Below, in pieces: positions 31,247-40,634 of a DNA stretch of 64,000 nucleotides. The stretch lies in the NCBI GenBank assembly GCA_917880885.1, contig OU862928.1, positions 42,086,962-42,150,961 of the forward strand. Direction: 5' to 3'. A program made the position numbers and the translations under genes. How positions within the stretch are numbered: position 1 is the stretch's first letter; each line of letters opens with the position of its first letter. The notes beneath the pieces are model-generated. The model was not told where the DNA came from. It worked only from the letters and a program-made list of their open reading frames with translations, and made no database searches. The DNA comes from Limnephilus marmoratus. Taxonomy: Eukaryota; Arthropoda; Insecta; Trichoptera; Limnephilidae.

Positions 31247-31312
31247 ATGGAAGGAAACCAAAACGTGTTAAAACTGGAAGGTTCGAGAAACTGGAATGTT
31301 TGGAAGTTCCAG
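31247..31312 (+). pseudogene. copia Gag N-terminus, cut off
   Basis: The ATG at 31247 begins MEGNQNVLKLEGSRNWNVWK, a typical copia Gag start (the L-x-G-x-x-N-W-x-x-W-K pattern of the DUF4219/UBN2 region). The frame continues only to FQ at about 31312 before switching abruptly to PIF/Harbinger sequence. The rest of Gag resumes at 34858 with VLLRGQGWLDVVEG. It encoded the structural protein that packages element RNA. Confidence 0.8.
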
Positions 31313-31315
31313 ACA

Positions 31316-31749
31316 AACCGTATCCGGGGGCACAAGCAAAAGGTTCGCCACAGAGAATATATAATGGCAGACATAGCAGAGCAAGGCGCACTGTGGAAAA
31401 TGTATTTGGTATAATGTCAGCTGTATTCAGAGTCCTCAGAAAACCCCTGCTTCTTGAGCCCCTAACTGCAGAAAATGTTGTCCTAACTTGTTGCCTCCTC
31501 CACAACTTTCTTCGAAAAAGTCAATCAGCATCATCGTACACCCCCCCTGGGACCTTCGATGATGAAGATACCTCCTCCGGTGAAGTTACACCTGGACATT
31601 GGAGAATCGTGGGTGAACCAACAGATACCTTTCTGCGGCTCAGAAGGATCCCGAGAAAACCCTCCGACGTCGGCAGAATGGTTCGTAATGAAATCAGCGC
31701 TTTTTTTCAATCTGAAGAGGGATCAGTGCCGTGGCAAAACAGATACTGA
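31316..31749 (+). pseudogene. PIF/Harbinger transposase, C-terminal fragment
   Basis: Reads KPYPGAQAKGSPQRIYNGRH then SRARRTVENVFGIMSAVFRV and LTAENVVLTCCLLHNFLRKS, the last catalytic block of DDE_Tnp_4/HARBI1-type transposases. The Glu of RRTVENVFG is the third catalytic acid. The two Asp-containing blocks and the helix-turn-helix are missing because the frame begins within the domain. The tail (TDTFLRLRRIPRKPSDVGRM ... VPWQNRY) and stop are present. The ATG at 31300 belongs to the upstream junction and not to a natural start. The intact protein would cut and paste the element with TWA duplications; this piece cannot. Confidence 0.88.
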
Positions 31750-31916
31750 ATGCGAGGGATTAAGTAGGTACCTACCTACATTGTTTTTCTCCTCCCACTT
31801 TCTTCTTAGTGACAAATAATTATTATGTAGGTACCTACTAAATAGGTAGTTAACTACTAAATTAAAGTTGAAAAATTAAACTGTATAAAATGTAATTAAA
31901 ATTAATTAAAGTTTAA

Positions 31917-32327
31917 TTAAAACTGAAGTGTGTTTACCTGTGCCTGATCTGACGCCTGTGTGGACTCATCTGGTTGCTGCAGTTCACCCGTGAGCTGCTG
32001 TCCGACTTCTTGTTGGTGCCTCGGTGTGTTTTTATCTTTTAGAAAAAGCAGAGAGTGGAAATATATCCATTTGGTCTTGTAAGGGGCATCACCTCCGTCT
32101 CCACTCTTCCCTTTTTTCAATTCGCGCTGGAATTGTCCAATTAGCATCCGAACTTTCTTCTCCACCTCATCCACGTTTCCTTCAAAATCGGAAGCTAGAT
32201 CAGCCCAACCATCTTGCTTTTTATTACGGTTTTTGTATTCATTGTGTTGTGGATCCCAAAGTACTGCTTTCTCACGATACTGCTCAATCAATCTTTCGGT
32301 ATTCTCCTTCGTCCACTCCATCTCCAA
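31917..32327 (-). CDS. MADF (Myb/SANT-like) protein of PIF/Harbinger
   Basis: 136 residues. The MADF pattern is clear: a WTKENTERLIEQYREKAVLW opening, DPQHNEYKNRNKKQDGWADL (D-P-x-x-x-x-Y-K-N-x-x-x-x), then VDEVEKKVRMLIGQFQRELK and a YKTKWIYFHSLLFLKD end. A Gln/Thr/Ser-rich tail follows. In Harbinger elements the second ORF is a Myb/SANT or MADF DNA-binding protein needed to bring the transposase to the nucleus and to the element ends. It reads away from the element right end and converges with the transposase fragment. The frame is open from a plausible ATG (32327), so it may still be translatable, although its partner is broken. A host MADF gene is unlikely given the context. Confidence 0.82.
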   Translation of the reverse strand: MEMEWTKENTERLIEQYREKAVLWDPQHNEYKNRNKKQDGWADLASDFEGNVDEVEKKVRMLIGQFQRELKKGKSGDGGDAPYKTKWIYFHSLLFLKDKNTPRHQQEVGQQLTGELQQPDESTQASDQAQVNTLQF

Positions 32328-32725
32328 AAGACCTCAAAAAATACCTCACAAAATACACAAAACAAAGAACGCCAGTCAAATTAAAAAAAACTCCACGCAC
32401 TCAGACACACTCACTTACAGATAGTTCTCCATCAACTGATGGGAGGACACTGAAAGGTGGGTTGTTTGTTTTTTGTGTTTTTTGTGTTTTTTTTTTTGTT
32501 TTGTTGTGTGTGTGGACGAGCTTGCAACTTGTTATACAACCAAGTTATCTAATTCCTTTGATCTTTACCGACAACCTCTGGGTAACATGTAACCTGCTAT
32601 AAAAACAGAAAAAAAGTTACACAACATCGTGTTATACAACATTTTTCAGTTGAATTTCTAACAAGTTACATAACATTGGTTATATAACTGTTTGTAACAC
32701 GTTTTGTTACTGGTGTGGACGCACC

Positions 32726-32815
32726 TTTAGAACGGTACTTTCGAATAGAGTGTTTTAAGTTCGAGTCTCGGTCATTATCTGTTTTATTTTCTGTGTCTTT
32801 TTCTATTTTAACTGT
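32726..32815 (+). repeat. Fragment of tRNA-headed SINE S3
   Basis: AGTTCGAGTCTCGGTC followed by TTTTCTGTGTCTTTTTC resembles the B box and body of the S3 copies at 43.9-45.3 kb. Confidence 0.5.
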
Positions 32816-33340
32816 ACTTATTTAAATTAGTAAAGATTGTAATAAATTGATAATAAATAAAAATTGTTAATGTTTTTTTCAAAAATCATCCTTATAAATC
32901 AATTAAAACCACTGAATTTATCGATTTACTAACTGATTAACATATGGGCTGTGTTGTAAGATGTGCAGAACATTACTTGCATTGCAAACTTGTGGTATAA
33001 TCCACAATGATAAATATGCAATCACTTGTGCATCCTACAAGCTTTTATCACCGCTCCATACCGCTTCTATCTCGTGTTTACAATAATGCACCTATGTTGC
33101 AACTGCACCCGGCGGTAGCTTGTCGTTGGATCTCCCGTCTTATCTACTGTAATCTGTAATGCACTTTCTCTACCATTATGCAACGCCTTAAATGCATGTT
33201 GACTAACTGTAATAGCTGCTTTATTAGCCAAGTATTTTCGAGCTTTGAATTTAAAAAAAAAATTATTTAAAAGGTTGTATGCGGTTTGACTTTATCACCT
33301 TACAAAACTTTATTGTTCTATTATTACATTAATTGGACGA
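32816..33340. other. Unassigned AT-rich sequence inside the copia insert
   Basis: Nothing recognised. Confidence 0.35.
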
Positions 33341-33349
33341 TTTAAATTT

Positions 33350-33425
33350 CGAGCCGCTTGCGAGGGCGAACTAAAAAATACATAGGGTTTATCATTTCAA
33401 GGCGCTTGCGAGGGCGAACTAATAA
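33350..33425. repeat. Short direct repeat
   Basis: CGCTTGCGAGGGCGAACTAA occurs twice, near 33356 and 33402, in otherwise AT-rich sequence. Confidence 0.6.
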
Positions 33426-33449
33426 AAATATATTGTGGCGTAACATTTT

Positions 33450-33537
33450 TTATTCGGCGTACCTCAAGGTACTGTCCTGGAACCTTTACTGTTAATCATC
33501 TACTATGTAAATGACATATTCATACGAAAGCTAAACT
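33450..33537 (+). pseudogene. LINE RT fragment (B-motif region)
   Basis: One frame reads FGVPQGTVLEPLLLIIYYVN followed by DIF, the G-(V/I)-P-Q-G-S/T-V-L-G-P-L-L-F-x-x-Y-x-N-D-x segment of non-LTR RTs. Only about 25 codons are present, with no element ends. A decayed fragment. Confidence 0.65.
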
Positions 33538-33552
33538 GAAACATGATATGTG

Positions 33553-33647
33553 GGAATGCGTCAGGCGCTCGGAGCAGCCTGACGCATTCTGGCCGGTCTC
33601 GTTATCCCTTATTAAATAAGAGGGATAATTAACATTTTGAGACCTTA
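33553..33647. other. Cluster of strong hairpins
   Basis: AATGCGTCAGGC at 33553 pairs with GCCTGACGCATT near 33586 (12 bp) and encloses a smaller GCTC/GAGC stem. Immediately after, TTATCCCTTATT pairs with AATAAGAGGGATAA, itself flanked by GGTCTC and GAGACC. This could be an element terminus or a folded RNA; I cannot assign it. Confidence 0.55.
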
Positions 33648-33819
33648 AAAGTGTCAAATAATGTTTATTACTCTGTGAACATTACATATGTGAACTCAAA
33701 ATAATTTTATCGTAAGCAGTGTGGACGTATAACGAGTTTTAAGAATATGTGCAGATATTATCGTGATTCATTAGATGCGAAGTGTTTAAAACCCAGGATC
33801 GGTAGCGAACATTTACCAG

Positions 33820-34083
33820 ATGTGGTCATTTGTTCGGTTGTTGGGTGTCATAGCCGTACCCCTGCGCACCCCCCGCACCTTTACTGCAACCCCGCTGCTC
33901 ACTGTTACGCCCGCAGTCGCTGTATTTACGACTGTGGACCATATGTGTGGGCCACCGAAGCGGCCTTCTAAGAAACGCACCAGAGAAGAAAACCAACTGA
34001 TGACCTCTGCAATCTCTGCATCCCTAGCTGCCCCCGCTGCCAACCGCCCGCGCCTGCCCCCCGCCCCTAAGCACATGGACTAG
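33820..34083 (+). CDS. Hypothetical small GC-rich reading frame
   Basis: An 87-codon open frame in a markedly GC-rich island that contrasts with the AT-rich surroundings. The product has a basic stretch (PPKRPSKKRTREE, nuclear-signal-like) and an Ala/Pro-rich end (PAANRPRLPPAPKHMD). I do not recognise a family. The region also has open frames on the other strand and in a second plus frame, as GC-rich sequence often does, so coding is doubtful. It lies inside the insert within copia gag and may be part of an unidentified mobile element. Confidence 0.25.
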   Translation: MWSFVRLLGVIAVPLRTPRTFTATPLLTVTPAVAVFTTVDHMCGPPKRPSKKRTREENQLMTSAISASLAAPAANRPRLPPAPKHMD

Positions 34084-34326
34084 GAAGTCATGGGACTGAG
34101 CCCGCGCCCTTCGGTTTCTACCTGTGCCGTACGTATGGAGTGATAAATGAAAAATTAAAAAACTTTATTAATTAACAGTTCACAGTGACAATTTATTATC
34201 ACAGTGTATTACGAGTATATATACATTTTCGTTAGCGTTGATTACGTGTTATTTTTATGGTTTCTTTGCAATTGTTTTTATGAACTGCAGATTTATTAAA
34301 TACATATATGTTTTGAGTATGTGTGA

Positions 34327-34385
34327 GTAAGACTAAGTTAGGTTAAGTTAGATTAAGTAGATTAAGTTAGATTAAGTTAGACTAA
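34327..34385. repeat. TTAG-containing minisatellite
   Basis: About five imperfect copies of AAGTTAGATT and variants. TTAGG occurs once; this is not a telomeric array. Confidence 0.55.
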
Positions 34386-34422
34386 GGATGTTAAAAGTAG
34401 ATTATTATATACAGAAGGTAAA

Positions 34423-34760
34423 TGTATTATTGGGGGGCAAGAATTCCAATAATCCATGCGCTTGATAGCTGCAAGACGAGTTGATACCTAGCCTCCTACA
34501 TAGTTAAGTAAATTAGAATACGTACGTATAAAAAGATATTTTATTTAATTTATTGGGGGGCTAGAATTCCAACAGTCCATGCGCTTGATAGCTGCAAGAC
34601 GAGTGGTTATCTAGCCCCCTACATAGTTAAGTAAATTGAAATACGTACGTATAAAAAGATATTTTATTTAATTTATCGGGGGGCTAGAATTTCAATAATC
34701 CATGCGCTTGATAGCTGCAAGACGAGTTGTTATCTAGACTCCTAAGTTAAGTAAATTCTA
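34423..34760. repeat. Tandem triplication, unit about 126 bp
   Basis: Three copies with GGGGGGCTAGAATTCCAA, CATGCGCTTGATAGCTGCAA, GACGAGT and AATACGTACGTATAAAAAGA. The third is truncated and runs into AATCCTTGTTAATTTGTACA. Confidence 0.85.
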
Positions 34761-34857
34761 ATGTAAAATCCTTGTTAATTTGTACAGCGCTCTTGAGGCG
34801 ATTTTTCGCAAAAACAGCGCTATATAAGTTGTCCAAATTTATTATTATTATTATTAC
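34761..34857 (+). mobile_element. Retroposon 3' end with ATT tail
   Basis: ACAGCGCTCTTGAGGCGATT ... ACAGCGCTATATAAGTTG followed by ATTATTATTATTATT, a SINE/LINE 3'-end pattern. It abuts the resumed copia Gag frame at 34858. Related core sequence occurs at about 43070-43115. The tandem array upstream may be its body. Confidence 0.5.
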
Positions 34858-35743
34858 AGTGCTTTTGCGTGGACAAGGATGGCTCGATGTAGTTGAAGGC
34901 CGAAGTATAAAACCTGAAGAACAGGCACAGAAAATTCTTTGGGAAAACAATGATGCGAAGGCTCAGACCTTAATAGTCACAAGGATGACAGAAAATGTTA
35001 TGTTGCACATTATATCCTGTTCTACTTCAGCGGAAATGTGGAAAAAGTTGCAGAGTGTTTATGAACAAAAGACGGAGACTAGCATTCACATTGTTCAACA
35101 GCGATTTTTCCAGTACAAATACGAAAAAGGTACAGAAATGTCTGTGTTTTTGTCAAAAATCCAAGAAATGCAGAACCATTTAAAGCAAATGGGGGAAGAG
35201 ATTTCCAAGAAATTTGTTATAACTAAAGTACTTATGTCGCTGCCAGAAGAATATAAACATTTTGTTTCGGCTTGGGAATCTGCCCCTGATGATAAGCAAA
35301 CCTTGGACAACTTAGTGGCCAGATTATTGATGGAGGAAGAAAGGCTTATGGATAAAAATAATGAACATCAGCAAACTTCATCATCGTCAGCTTTTTTAAT
35401 CAAGAATAAAAAGACTGGAAAGTGTTTCAAATGTGGGAAAATAGGACATTTCCAGAGCGAATGTAAGAATAATAAAAATAATAGTGAAAAGAACGTAATT
35501 AAAAAATGTTTTTATTGCAATAAAGTTGGGCACAACAAGAGTGAGTGCTGGTATAAGAAAGGAAAAGAGAAAAATGCATTTGTAGTACAACAAATACCTA
35601 AAGAACTTTATCAACAGTCAAAATGGTTGGTGGACACAGGTGCTAGTCAACATATGTGTCAAGATAAAAATCTGTTTTCGACATTTTCACCAGAAGTGTC
35701 ACAAAAGTCTGTGATAATACTGAAGGTGATGGTACTGAAATAA
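34858..35743 (+). CDS. copia Gag (C-terminal part) and protease
   Basis: After VLLRGQGWLDVVEGRSIKPE, the UBN2/Gag domain continues (WENNDAKAQTLIVTRM, MWKKLQSVYEQK, LMSLPEEYKHFVSAWES). Then come two zinc knuckles, CFKCGKIGHFQSEC and CFYCNKVGHNKSEC, which bind element RNA, and the aspartic protease active site WLVDTGASQHMC. The frame ends at 35743 because of a shift just after SPEVSQKS: the next bases read sensibly (DNTEGDGTEINVIGCGQ) in another frame. The ATG at 34772 lies in the nested retroposon and is not the original start. Gag assembles the virus-like particle in the cytoplasm. Confidence 0.9.
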
Positions 35744-35763
35744 ATGTTATTGGCTGCGGACAA

Positions 35764-38019
35764 GTGGAGCTAGAGGTATTCAATGGACACCAGTGGGTCG
35801 AGACAACCATAGATAATGTACTGTGTGTGCCAGACTTACAAATAAACTTGTTTTCTGTGAATTGTACGGCAGACAAAGGTTATGTCATGTTGACAGATCA
35901 AAACATTTGCAAGTTTTTCAAGAATAATAAAGTATGTGCGGTAGCAAATCGTGTTGGAAATATGTATATTATGGATGTTCGTTATAAATATAAAAATTGC
36001 TTTGCAAATGTAACTACAGTTAAATCAAGCTTGAGTGAGTGGCATGAGAAACTTGTACACCAGAATATACAGCAAGTGAAAAACGTGTTAGAGAGCAATA
36101 ATATTAAAGTCTCAAGTAATTCTCTTCAGAATTGTCAAGGCTGCTTACAGGGTAAATCACACCGGCTGCCCTTTATGAATACTGAGACAGAACCTGTCTT
36201 TGAGGAATGCGATAGCTTAAACCTAGAGTCTGTAACAGAAACACTCAACAATGAAAACGAAAATAACCAGCAAGAGTTAGTAGAAGATGTTGTGAGTGAT
36301 CCAAACATTACAAATCAGATGTCAGATGATGAGCAGCACAGCTTATATGAACCTGAAGAAGCAAGTGATGAAGACAGTGAACACGATAATGATAATACAT
36401 TACAGCCAGCTTCTCCTCGTCGAACCAAACGTGTCAGAAAGGCACCACAATTCTATACTTGCCAAAATGTGTACACTGCAGAGACGGAACCAGGCACCTA
36501 TAAGGAAGCTATGCAGAGGAGTGATGCCTGTCAGTGGGAAGAAGCTGTCAAACAAGAACTGGATACACTCAAAGCAAATAATACTTGGACAGTGTGCGCT
36601 GTACCTCAAAAACAAAACATTATTAGTAGTAAGTGGGTATTCAAAATAAAGAAAGTTGATAATACTATCCAATATAAAGCAAGATTGGTTGCCAGAGGTT
36701 TTGAACAGAATGATGCATTAGATTTATATGAAATCTACTCACCTGTTGCCAAATTGTCAACATTTAGATTATTTGTTTCAGTTGCTACAAAATTAAAACT
36801 ATCAATACATCAGATGGATGTCACTGGGGCCTTTTTATATGGGGATATAAAGGAAATTGTGTTTATTAAATTACCGGAAGGGGCGTATGATGGTTGTGAT
36901 AATATTGTTAAACTAAATAAATCATTGTATGGGCTAAAAAAATCCCCTAAATATTGGATTGAAAAATTTAACCATGTAATAAGTAAAGCAGGCTATGTAA
37001 AGTCAAAGAATGATCTTTGTTTGTTTACTAAGTGTAATGGAGAAAACCAAACTTATGTTTTATTGTATGTCGATGACCTCTTGATGTTTAGTAATAATGA
37101 ACAGGAATTAAGTGATCTTAAATTAAAATTACACAATGCATTTAAGATGAAAGATTTGGGACCAATTTCAAATTTTCTTGGTATCAGTGTTAAACAGAAT
37201 TTGAAAGACGGTGTAACTGAATTATGTCAAAAATCTTATTTAGAAAATGTATTAAAAAGATTTAACATGGAAAATTGCAAACCAATATCTACCCCTATTG
37301 ATCAAAATTTTAATGTAAAAATCTTAGAATCTAAAGAATGTAAGTCTGACAAGGATATTGAAAACACTTGTAGGAAAATTATTGGAAGTTTAATGTATGC
37401 TGTCTTAGGCACTAGGCCAGACCTTTGTGTAGCTGTATCTATATTAAGTAGGTACCAAAATAATGCAAGTGATGTATTGTTGACTCATTTAAAAAGAATT
37501 TTAAGATATGTAAAATATACTCTAGATTATAAGCTGATTTTCAAATGTAATGATGATGGACTTGTTGGGCATTGTGATGCAGATTGGGGTGGTGACACAC
37601 GAGATAGAAAGTCTACCACTGGCTACTGTTTCAAGTTCTCCAATTGTCTTATATCGTGGTGTTCTAAGAAACAGTGTTCCGTAAGCTTATCATCAACCGA
37701 AGCAGAGTATGTTGCAGTCAGTATGGCGGCTAGTGAATCTTGTTGGCTGTCAAGTTTATTAAAAGACTTTAATAATATAAATGTTTGTCCCGTACCTATG
37801 TACTGTGATAACCAGTCTGCCATAATGGTTGCAAATACTGATAATATTAAAAGACTAAAACATATCGATATACGTTATCATTTTGTCAAAGATTTAATTA
37901 AGGAATCTAAGATATGTTTAATGTATGTTAAGACTGAGGATCAAATAGCTGATATGTTTACTAAGTCATTGAACAAAAATCTATTGTTTAATTTTATTAC
38001 TCAATGTGGACTATACTAG
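35764..38019 (+). CDS. copia Pol: GAG-pre-integrase, RT and RNase H, integrase core deleted
   Basis: 751 residues from the first ATG; the sensible frame extends back to about 35709. Residues about 1-145: the end of the protease and the GAG-pre-integrase zinc domain (WHEKLVHQN ... NCQGCLQGKSHRLPF). The frame then passes from TETEPVFEE straight to an acidic linker, so the integrase catalytic core and its D,D35E triad are absent. RVT_2 follows: TWTVCAVPQKQNIISSKWVF, YKARLVARGFEQ, HQMDVTGAFLYGDI (A-motif Asp), LYGLKKSPKYW, YVDDLLMF (C-motif Asp pair). RNase H follows: HCDADWGGDTRDRKSTTGYC, SSTEAEYVAVS, CDNQSAIMVAN, KHIDIRYHFVKD. RT and RNase H look intact. The element could make cDNA but not integrate alone. 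Confidence 0.93.
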   Translation: MELEVFNGHQWVETTIDNVLCVPDLQINLFSVNCTADKGYVMLTDQNICKFFKNNKVCAVANRVGNMYIMDVRYKYKNCFANVTTVKSSLSEWHEKLVHQNIQQVKNVLESNNIKVSSNSLQNCQGCLQGKSHRLPFMNTETEPVFEECDSLNLESVTETLNNENENNQQELVEDVVSDPNITNQMSDDEQHSLYEPEEASDEDSEHDNDNTLQPASPRRTKRVRKAPQFYTCQNVYTAETEPGTYKEAMQRSDACQWEEAVKQELDTLKANNTWTVCAVPQKQNIISSKWVFKIKKVDNTIQYKARLVARGFEQNDALDLYEIYSPVAKLSTFRLFVSVATKLKLSIHQMDVTGAFLYGDIKEIVFIKLPEGAYDGCDNIVKLNKSLYGLKKSPKYWIEKFNHVISKAGYVKSKNDLCLFTKCNGENQTYVLLYVDDLLMFSNNEQELSDLKLKLHNAFKMKDLGPISNFLGISVKQNLKDGVTELCQKSYLENVLKRFNMENCKPISTPIDQNFNVKILESKECKSDKDIENTCRKIIGSLMYAVLGTRPDLCVAVSILSRYQNNASDVLLTHLKRILRYVKYTLDYKLIFKCNDDGLVGHCDADWGGDTRDRKSTTGYCFKFSNCLISWCSKKQCSVSLSSTEAEYVAVSMAASESCWLSSLLKDFNNINVCPVPMYCDNQSAIMVANTDNIKRLKHIDIRYHFVKDLIKESKICLMYVKTEDQIADMFTKSLNKNLLFNFITQCGLY

Positions 38020-38042
38020 ATAATGTAAGAATGTATTACATT

Positions 38043-38051
38043 GAGCGGGGG
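38043..38051 (+). other. copia polypurine tract
   Basis: GAGCGGGGG directly before the 3' LTR TGTTA; it primes plus-strand DNA. Confidence 0.75.
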
Positions 38052-38265
38052 TGTTAAAATATACAATGTAATACATTATTTTAACAATAATAATATTGGT
38101 TTAAGGGTTGGCAACATTTTTTATGTGGCAACCCATTTTAGTTCTTTTGTTTTTTCTCTGTGCTCCAAGAGTTCTTCTCTTGTATTCATGTAATACGTAT
38201 ATCTTAAAATAAAACCAGTTATTAAAGTGTTATATTTCTTTTTATTAACTCAGTAGATTTCAACA
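38052..38265 (+). repeat. copia 3' LTR
   Basis: Partner of 30842-31055, the same 214-bp length, with an AATAAA-containing segment (CTTAAAATAAAACCAG) that may direct polyadenylation. Followed by the TSD GTTTT. Confidence 0.95.
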
Positions 38266-38270
38266 GTTTT

Positions 38271-38905
38271 GATAGTGAAAATGTTTAATAAAACACGACT
38301 CGTTTAAAATAGAATAAAAATCTCGTGGGAAATGTCTCAAATAGCATTTAAAGAAACACTGTGAATTTTTTCATACACATTACTTTTAAAATAACAGAAA
38401 AAAGTGTTTATTATAATTTTAGGTGCAATTTTGCAATTTTTTTGCAGATGGACTATTGTGGATAACAATGCATTCTATCAACTGTTGAAACTTACGCAGG
38501 ATAATTGTAATATTATTGTAAAAAAAATCTCGTTTTTATCACGGGTTGAGGTTTTCAATAGTGATTATTATCAATGATATAGATAGGTACAGGTATTATT
38601 AGGTATTATTGAAAACCTTTTTTGCGGCAAAGGGCGCATCCAGTTCGCTCCATATCCACGGTTTCACAGTTTTACTACTACGCTACTTGTATTGCAAAAG
38701 GGGTTACTTAGGTACAATATCCCCTGGAGTATTTTGCGGAAGCTTTTCAAAAAACAGGACGTCTTTAACCCCGTTTTACTACTCGACTTCAAAGGAAGGT
38801 TACAATTACTGTAAGATATACTTGTTTACTGCTGAGCTTCAAAATAAACTTTACTGTTCTTTTATGTTAAAACTTGAAAATTATACTATTTTAGAAACAG
38901 TTGGT
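38271..38905. other. Unassigned AT-rich sequence
   Basis: Original host-side flank of the copia insertion; nothing recognised. A short GGTATTATT direct repeat lies near 38591. Confidence 0.35.
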
Positions 38906-38907
38906 AA

Positions 38908-39165
38908 TTTGGGAGGCGGTTATGGGTCCGTCACCCCTGGGTGATCCAGTGCTTTGCTACGTTTGACGATTTAGCAGGGGTAACGGTTTTTCCGGGTCTT
39001 TTTTTATGCGTCTGTCCATCAACTGGGTGGCAGGCCGTATTGGAAGGGTCTGGTTGAGCGAGATCCTTGGATCTCTCCTCCAGAACTATCTCGACCCACT
39101 GCCTTGCACCGCAGTGGGAGGGATGGAATCATACGTCCGTCGCTCCTGGACACATTCCATTTTCA
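38908..39165 (+). repeat. R2 repeat, 5' half with internal deletion
   Basis: TTTGGGAGGCGGTTATGGGT, CTACGTTTGACGATTTAGCA, TGGCAGGCCGTATTGGAAGG and CCTTGCACCGCAGTGGGAGG. The TTATTGGATAACC part and the 3' end are missing. Confidence 0.65.
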
Positions 39166-40180
39166 TTATTCATAAGAACAAGCAATCAAATTTGATACCT
39201 TACGTAGATACCTATTTAAAATATCTTTAATTTAAAAAATCTAAAGATTGTTCTTTTATTACAAAAAAACTGCTGCCTGCTAAATTCACAATCATCAACC
39301 ACGAGAACTGTCAAACGTGCGATGTTAAAATAGTCGTTAAGTTTTCTGAAATTATTGAATTTTCTGCACAATTTTCTTAATTTTTCTTTTCGTAAGAACC
39401 TTCTATAAAGTATTGGAAAACTGTAAAAGTATTAAAAAAAAATTAAATAAGAAAAGTCGTTCTGAAGTTATGGCGTGGCCAAGAGAAACAGGGAACGTTT
39501 TCATATATACAGATTATAGCAATACAGTCACCGAACATTGATTGAAGCAATAAATTAATACATAGGTGTGCACGGTGTCTGGAAACTCGTGAATCTACAT
39601 CTCAGACCGAGTTCTTTTCAAGTTTGACGTAAAAAGTTTCAACTTTGGATTCGATTTACACGAAAACGAAATCACGTATCAAAAAAAGTTATACAACAAA
39701 ATCGACTCCAAATATGATGTAAATCCAAAGATATTCAAATACAGAATAGATATGCTATGGTGTCCGCGCAACTGTCGCCGGACTACGCGCTAATTAGCGT
39801 AGTTTTCATACAAAAAGAATTTGTTCATTTCGTTGATTTTTTGAAAATGTGCATTAATATTAGTTAACAATATATTTTGAATAAGGAAAGAATTCGTTCA
39901 TTTAGTTTAACGTTCGTTTGGTTTATTCGTTAATTATTTGTTCTTTTAGTTTAAATAAATGTTAATTGGTAAACAATATCGGCGACACCCGGAAGCGCAG
40001 ACCCACATAGTAAAAACAGCAGATAGCACATCTACTTATATTTCAATATCTTTGTATAAATCCAACATTTCTACGATTCTGGACAAAGCGTAATTTATGT
40101 AAAACGTGCTGGGTAGAGGCCCATGTTTTCAGAGTTTGTGATTTAATTCATTTCTTCTGTTTACTAAATTCAAATTGCTC
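39166..40180. other. Unassigned AT-rich sequence
   Basis: About 1 kb in which I see no gene or repeat. Confidence 0.4.
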
Positions 40181-40184
40181 TTAA

Positions 40185-40634
40185 CCCGGCGTCAATGACA
40201 TGAAAATAATTACGCGGTGAATGACGCCGGGTAACCGTGACTCGATTTTTATCGATGGGTTGTACCAAAACTGAAAGGGTTATCATGATTTTGAAAATTA
40301 TTTATGGGTTCTTTGCTCATAAAAAAAAAAAAATAATACCATTATATTTTATAAATCAACTTTTTATTACCTTAGTAAGAAACACATGCAAAATCAACTA
40401 TGATAAAATAACTAAAGAATTTCATTTCAACTATGGGAAATATGTACCCGTTTTAACATGACGCACATGTATCTCCTTTCGCAAGCGGCGTCGCACTGAG
40501 CACGCTGGCGGTGCGGGTAGAAGGGGGTTGTATCCAGCTACTGAAGCGCTCGAGTCAAACGGTTGACGGGAAAAAAAAATATGGCCGTTTTAAATCGCCT
40601 CGGGTCATTATGACCCAGCGTCGTCGACGCCGGG
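40185..40634. mobile_element. Nonautonomous piggyBac-type element
   Basis: Flanked by TTAA on both sides (40181-40184 and 40635-40638), the strict piggyBac target. The ends are complementary: CCCGGCGTC at the left and GACGCCGGG at the right. A second inverted CCCGGCGTC copy (GACGCCGGGTAA at about 40219-40230) lies close to the left end as a subterminal repeat. There is no transposase frame in the 450 bp. Confidence 0.8.

Larger units (their letters stand above)
31313..32725. mobile_element. PIF/Harbinger remnant nested in copia gag
   Basis: Contains the C-terminal part of a Harbinger transposase (plus) and a complete MADF protein gene (minus), converging, which is the usual two-gene layout of this superfamily. 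The right end has a Harbinger-like terminus (minus strand GGTGCGTCCACACCAGTAAC, ending about 32725) preceded by GTTATACAAC/GTTACATAAC subterminal repeats. The left end of the element, including the transposase N-terminus, is gone and abuts copia Gag directly. Confidence 0.8.
30842..38265 (+). mobile_element. Ty1/copia retrotransposon with nested insertions, 5-bp TSD
   Basis: 214-bp LTRs (30842-31055 and 38052-38265) beginning TGTTA and ending CAACA, TSD GTTTT at 30837-30841 and 38266-38270, a primer-binding site, a polypurine tract, and Gag, protease, RT and RNase H reading frames. The LTRs differ at about four positions by eye, so the insertion is fairly recent. Gag is interrupted by 3.5 kb of other elements (31313-34857), there is one frameshift after the protease, and the integrase core is deleted. 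It could move only with help. Confidence 0.93.

Noticed and set aside
34327..34385. TTAGG telomeric repeat
   Set aside because: Only one TTAGG; the units are AAGTTAGATT variants.
31313..34857. Gag-interrupting segment as an intron
   Set aside because: The right edge looks like a 3' splice site (T-rich then ACAG), but the left edge has no GT and starts inside a Harbinger transposase; nested insertion explains it better.
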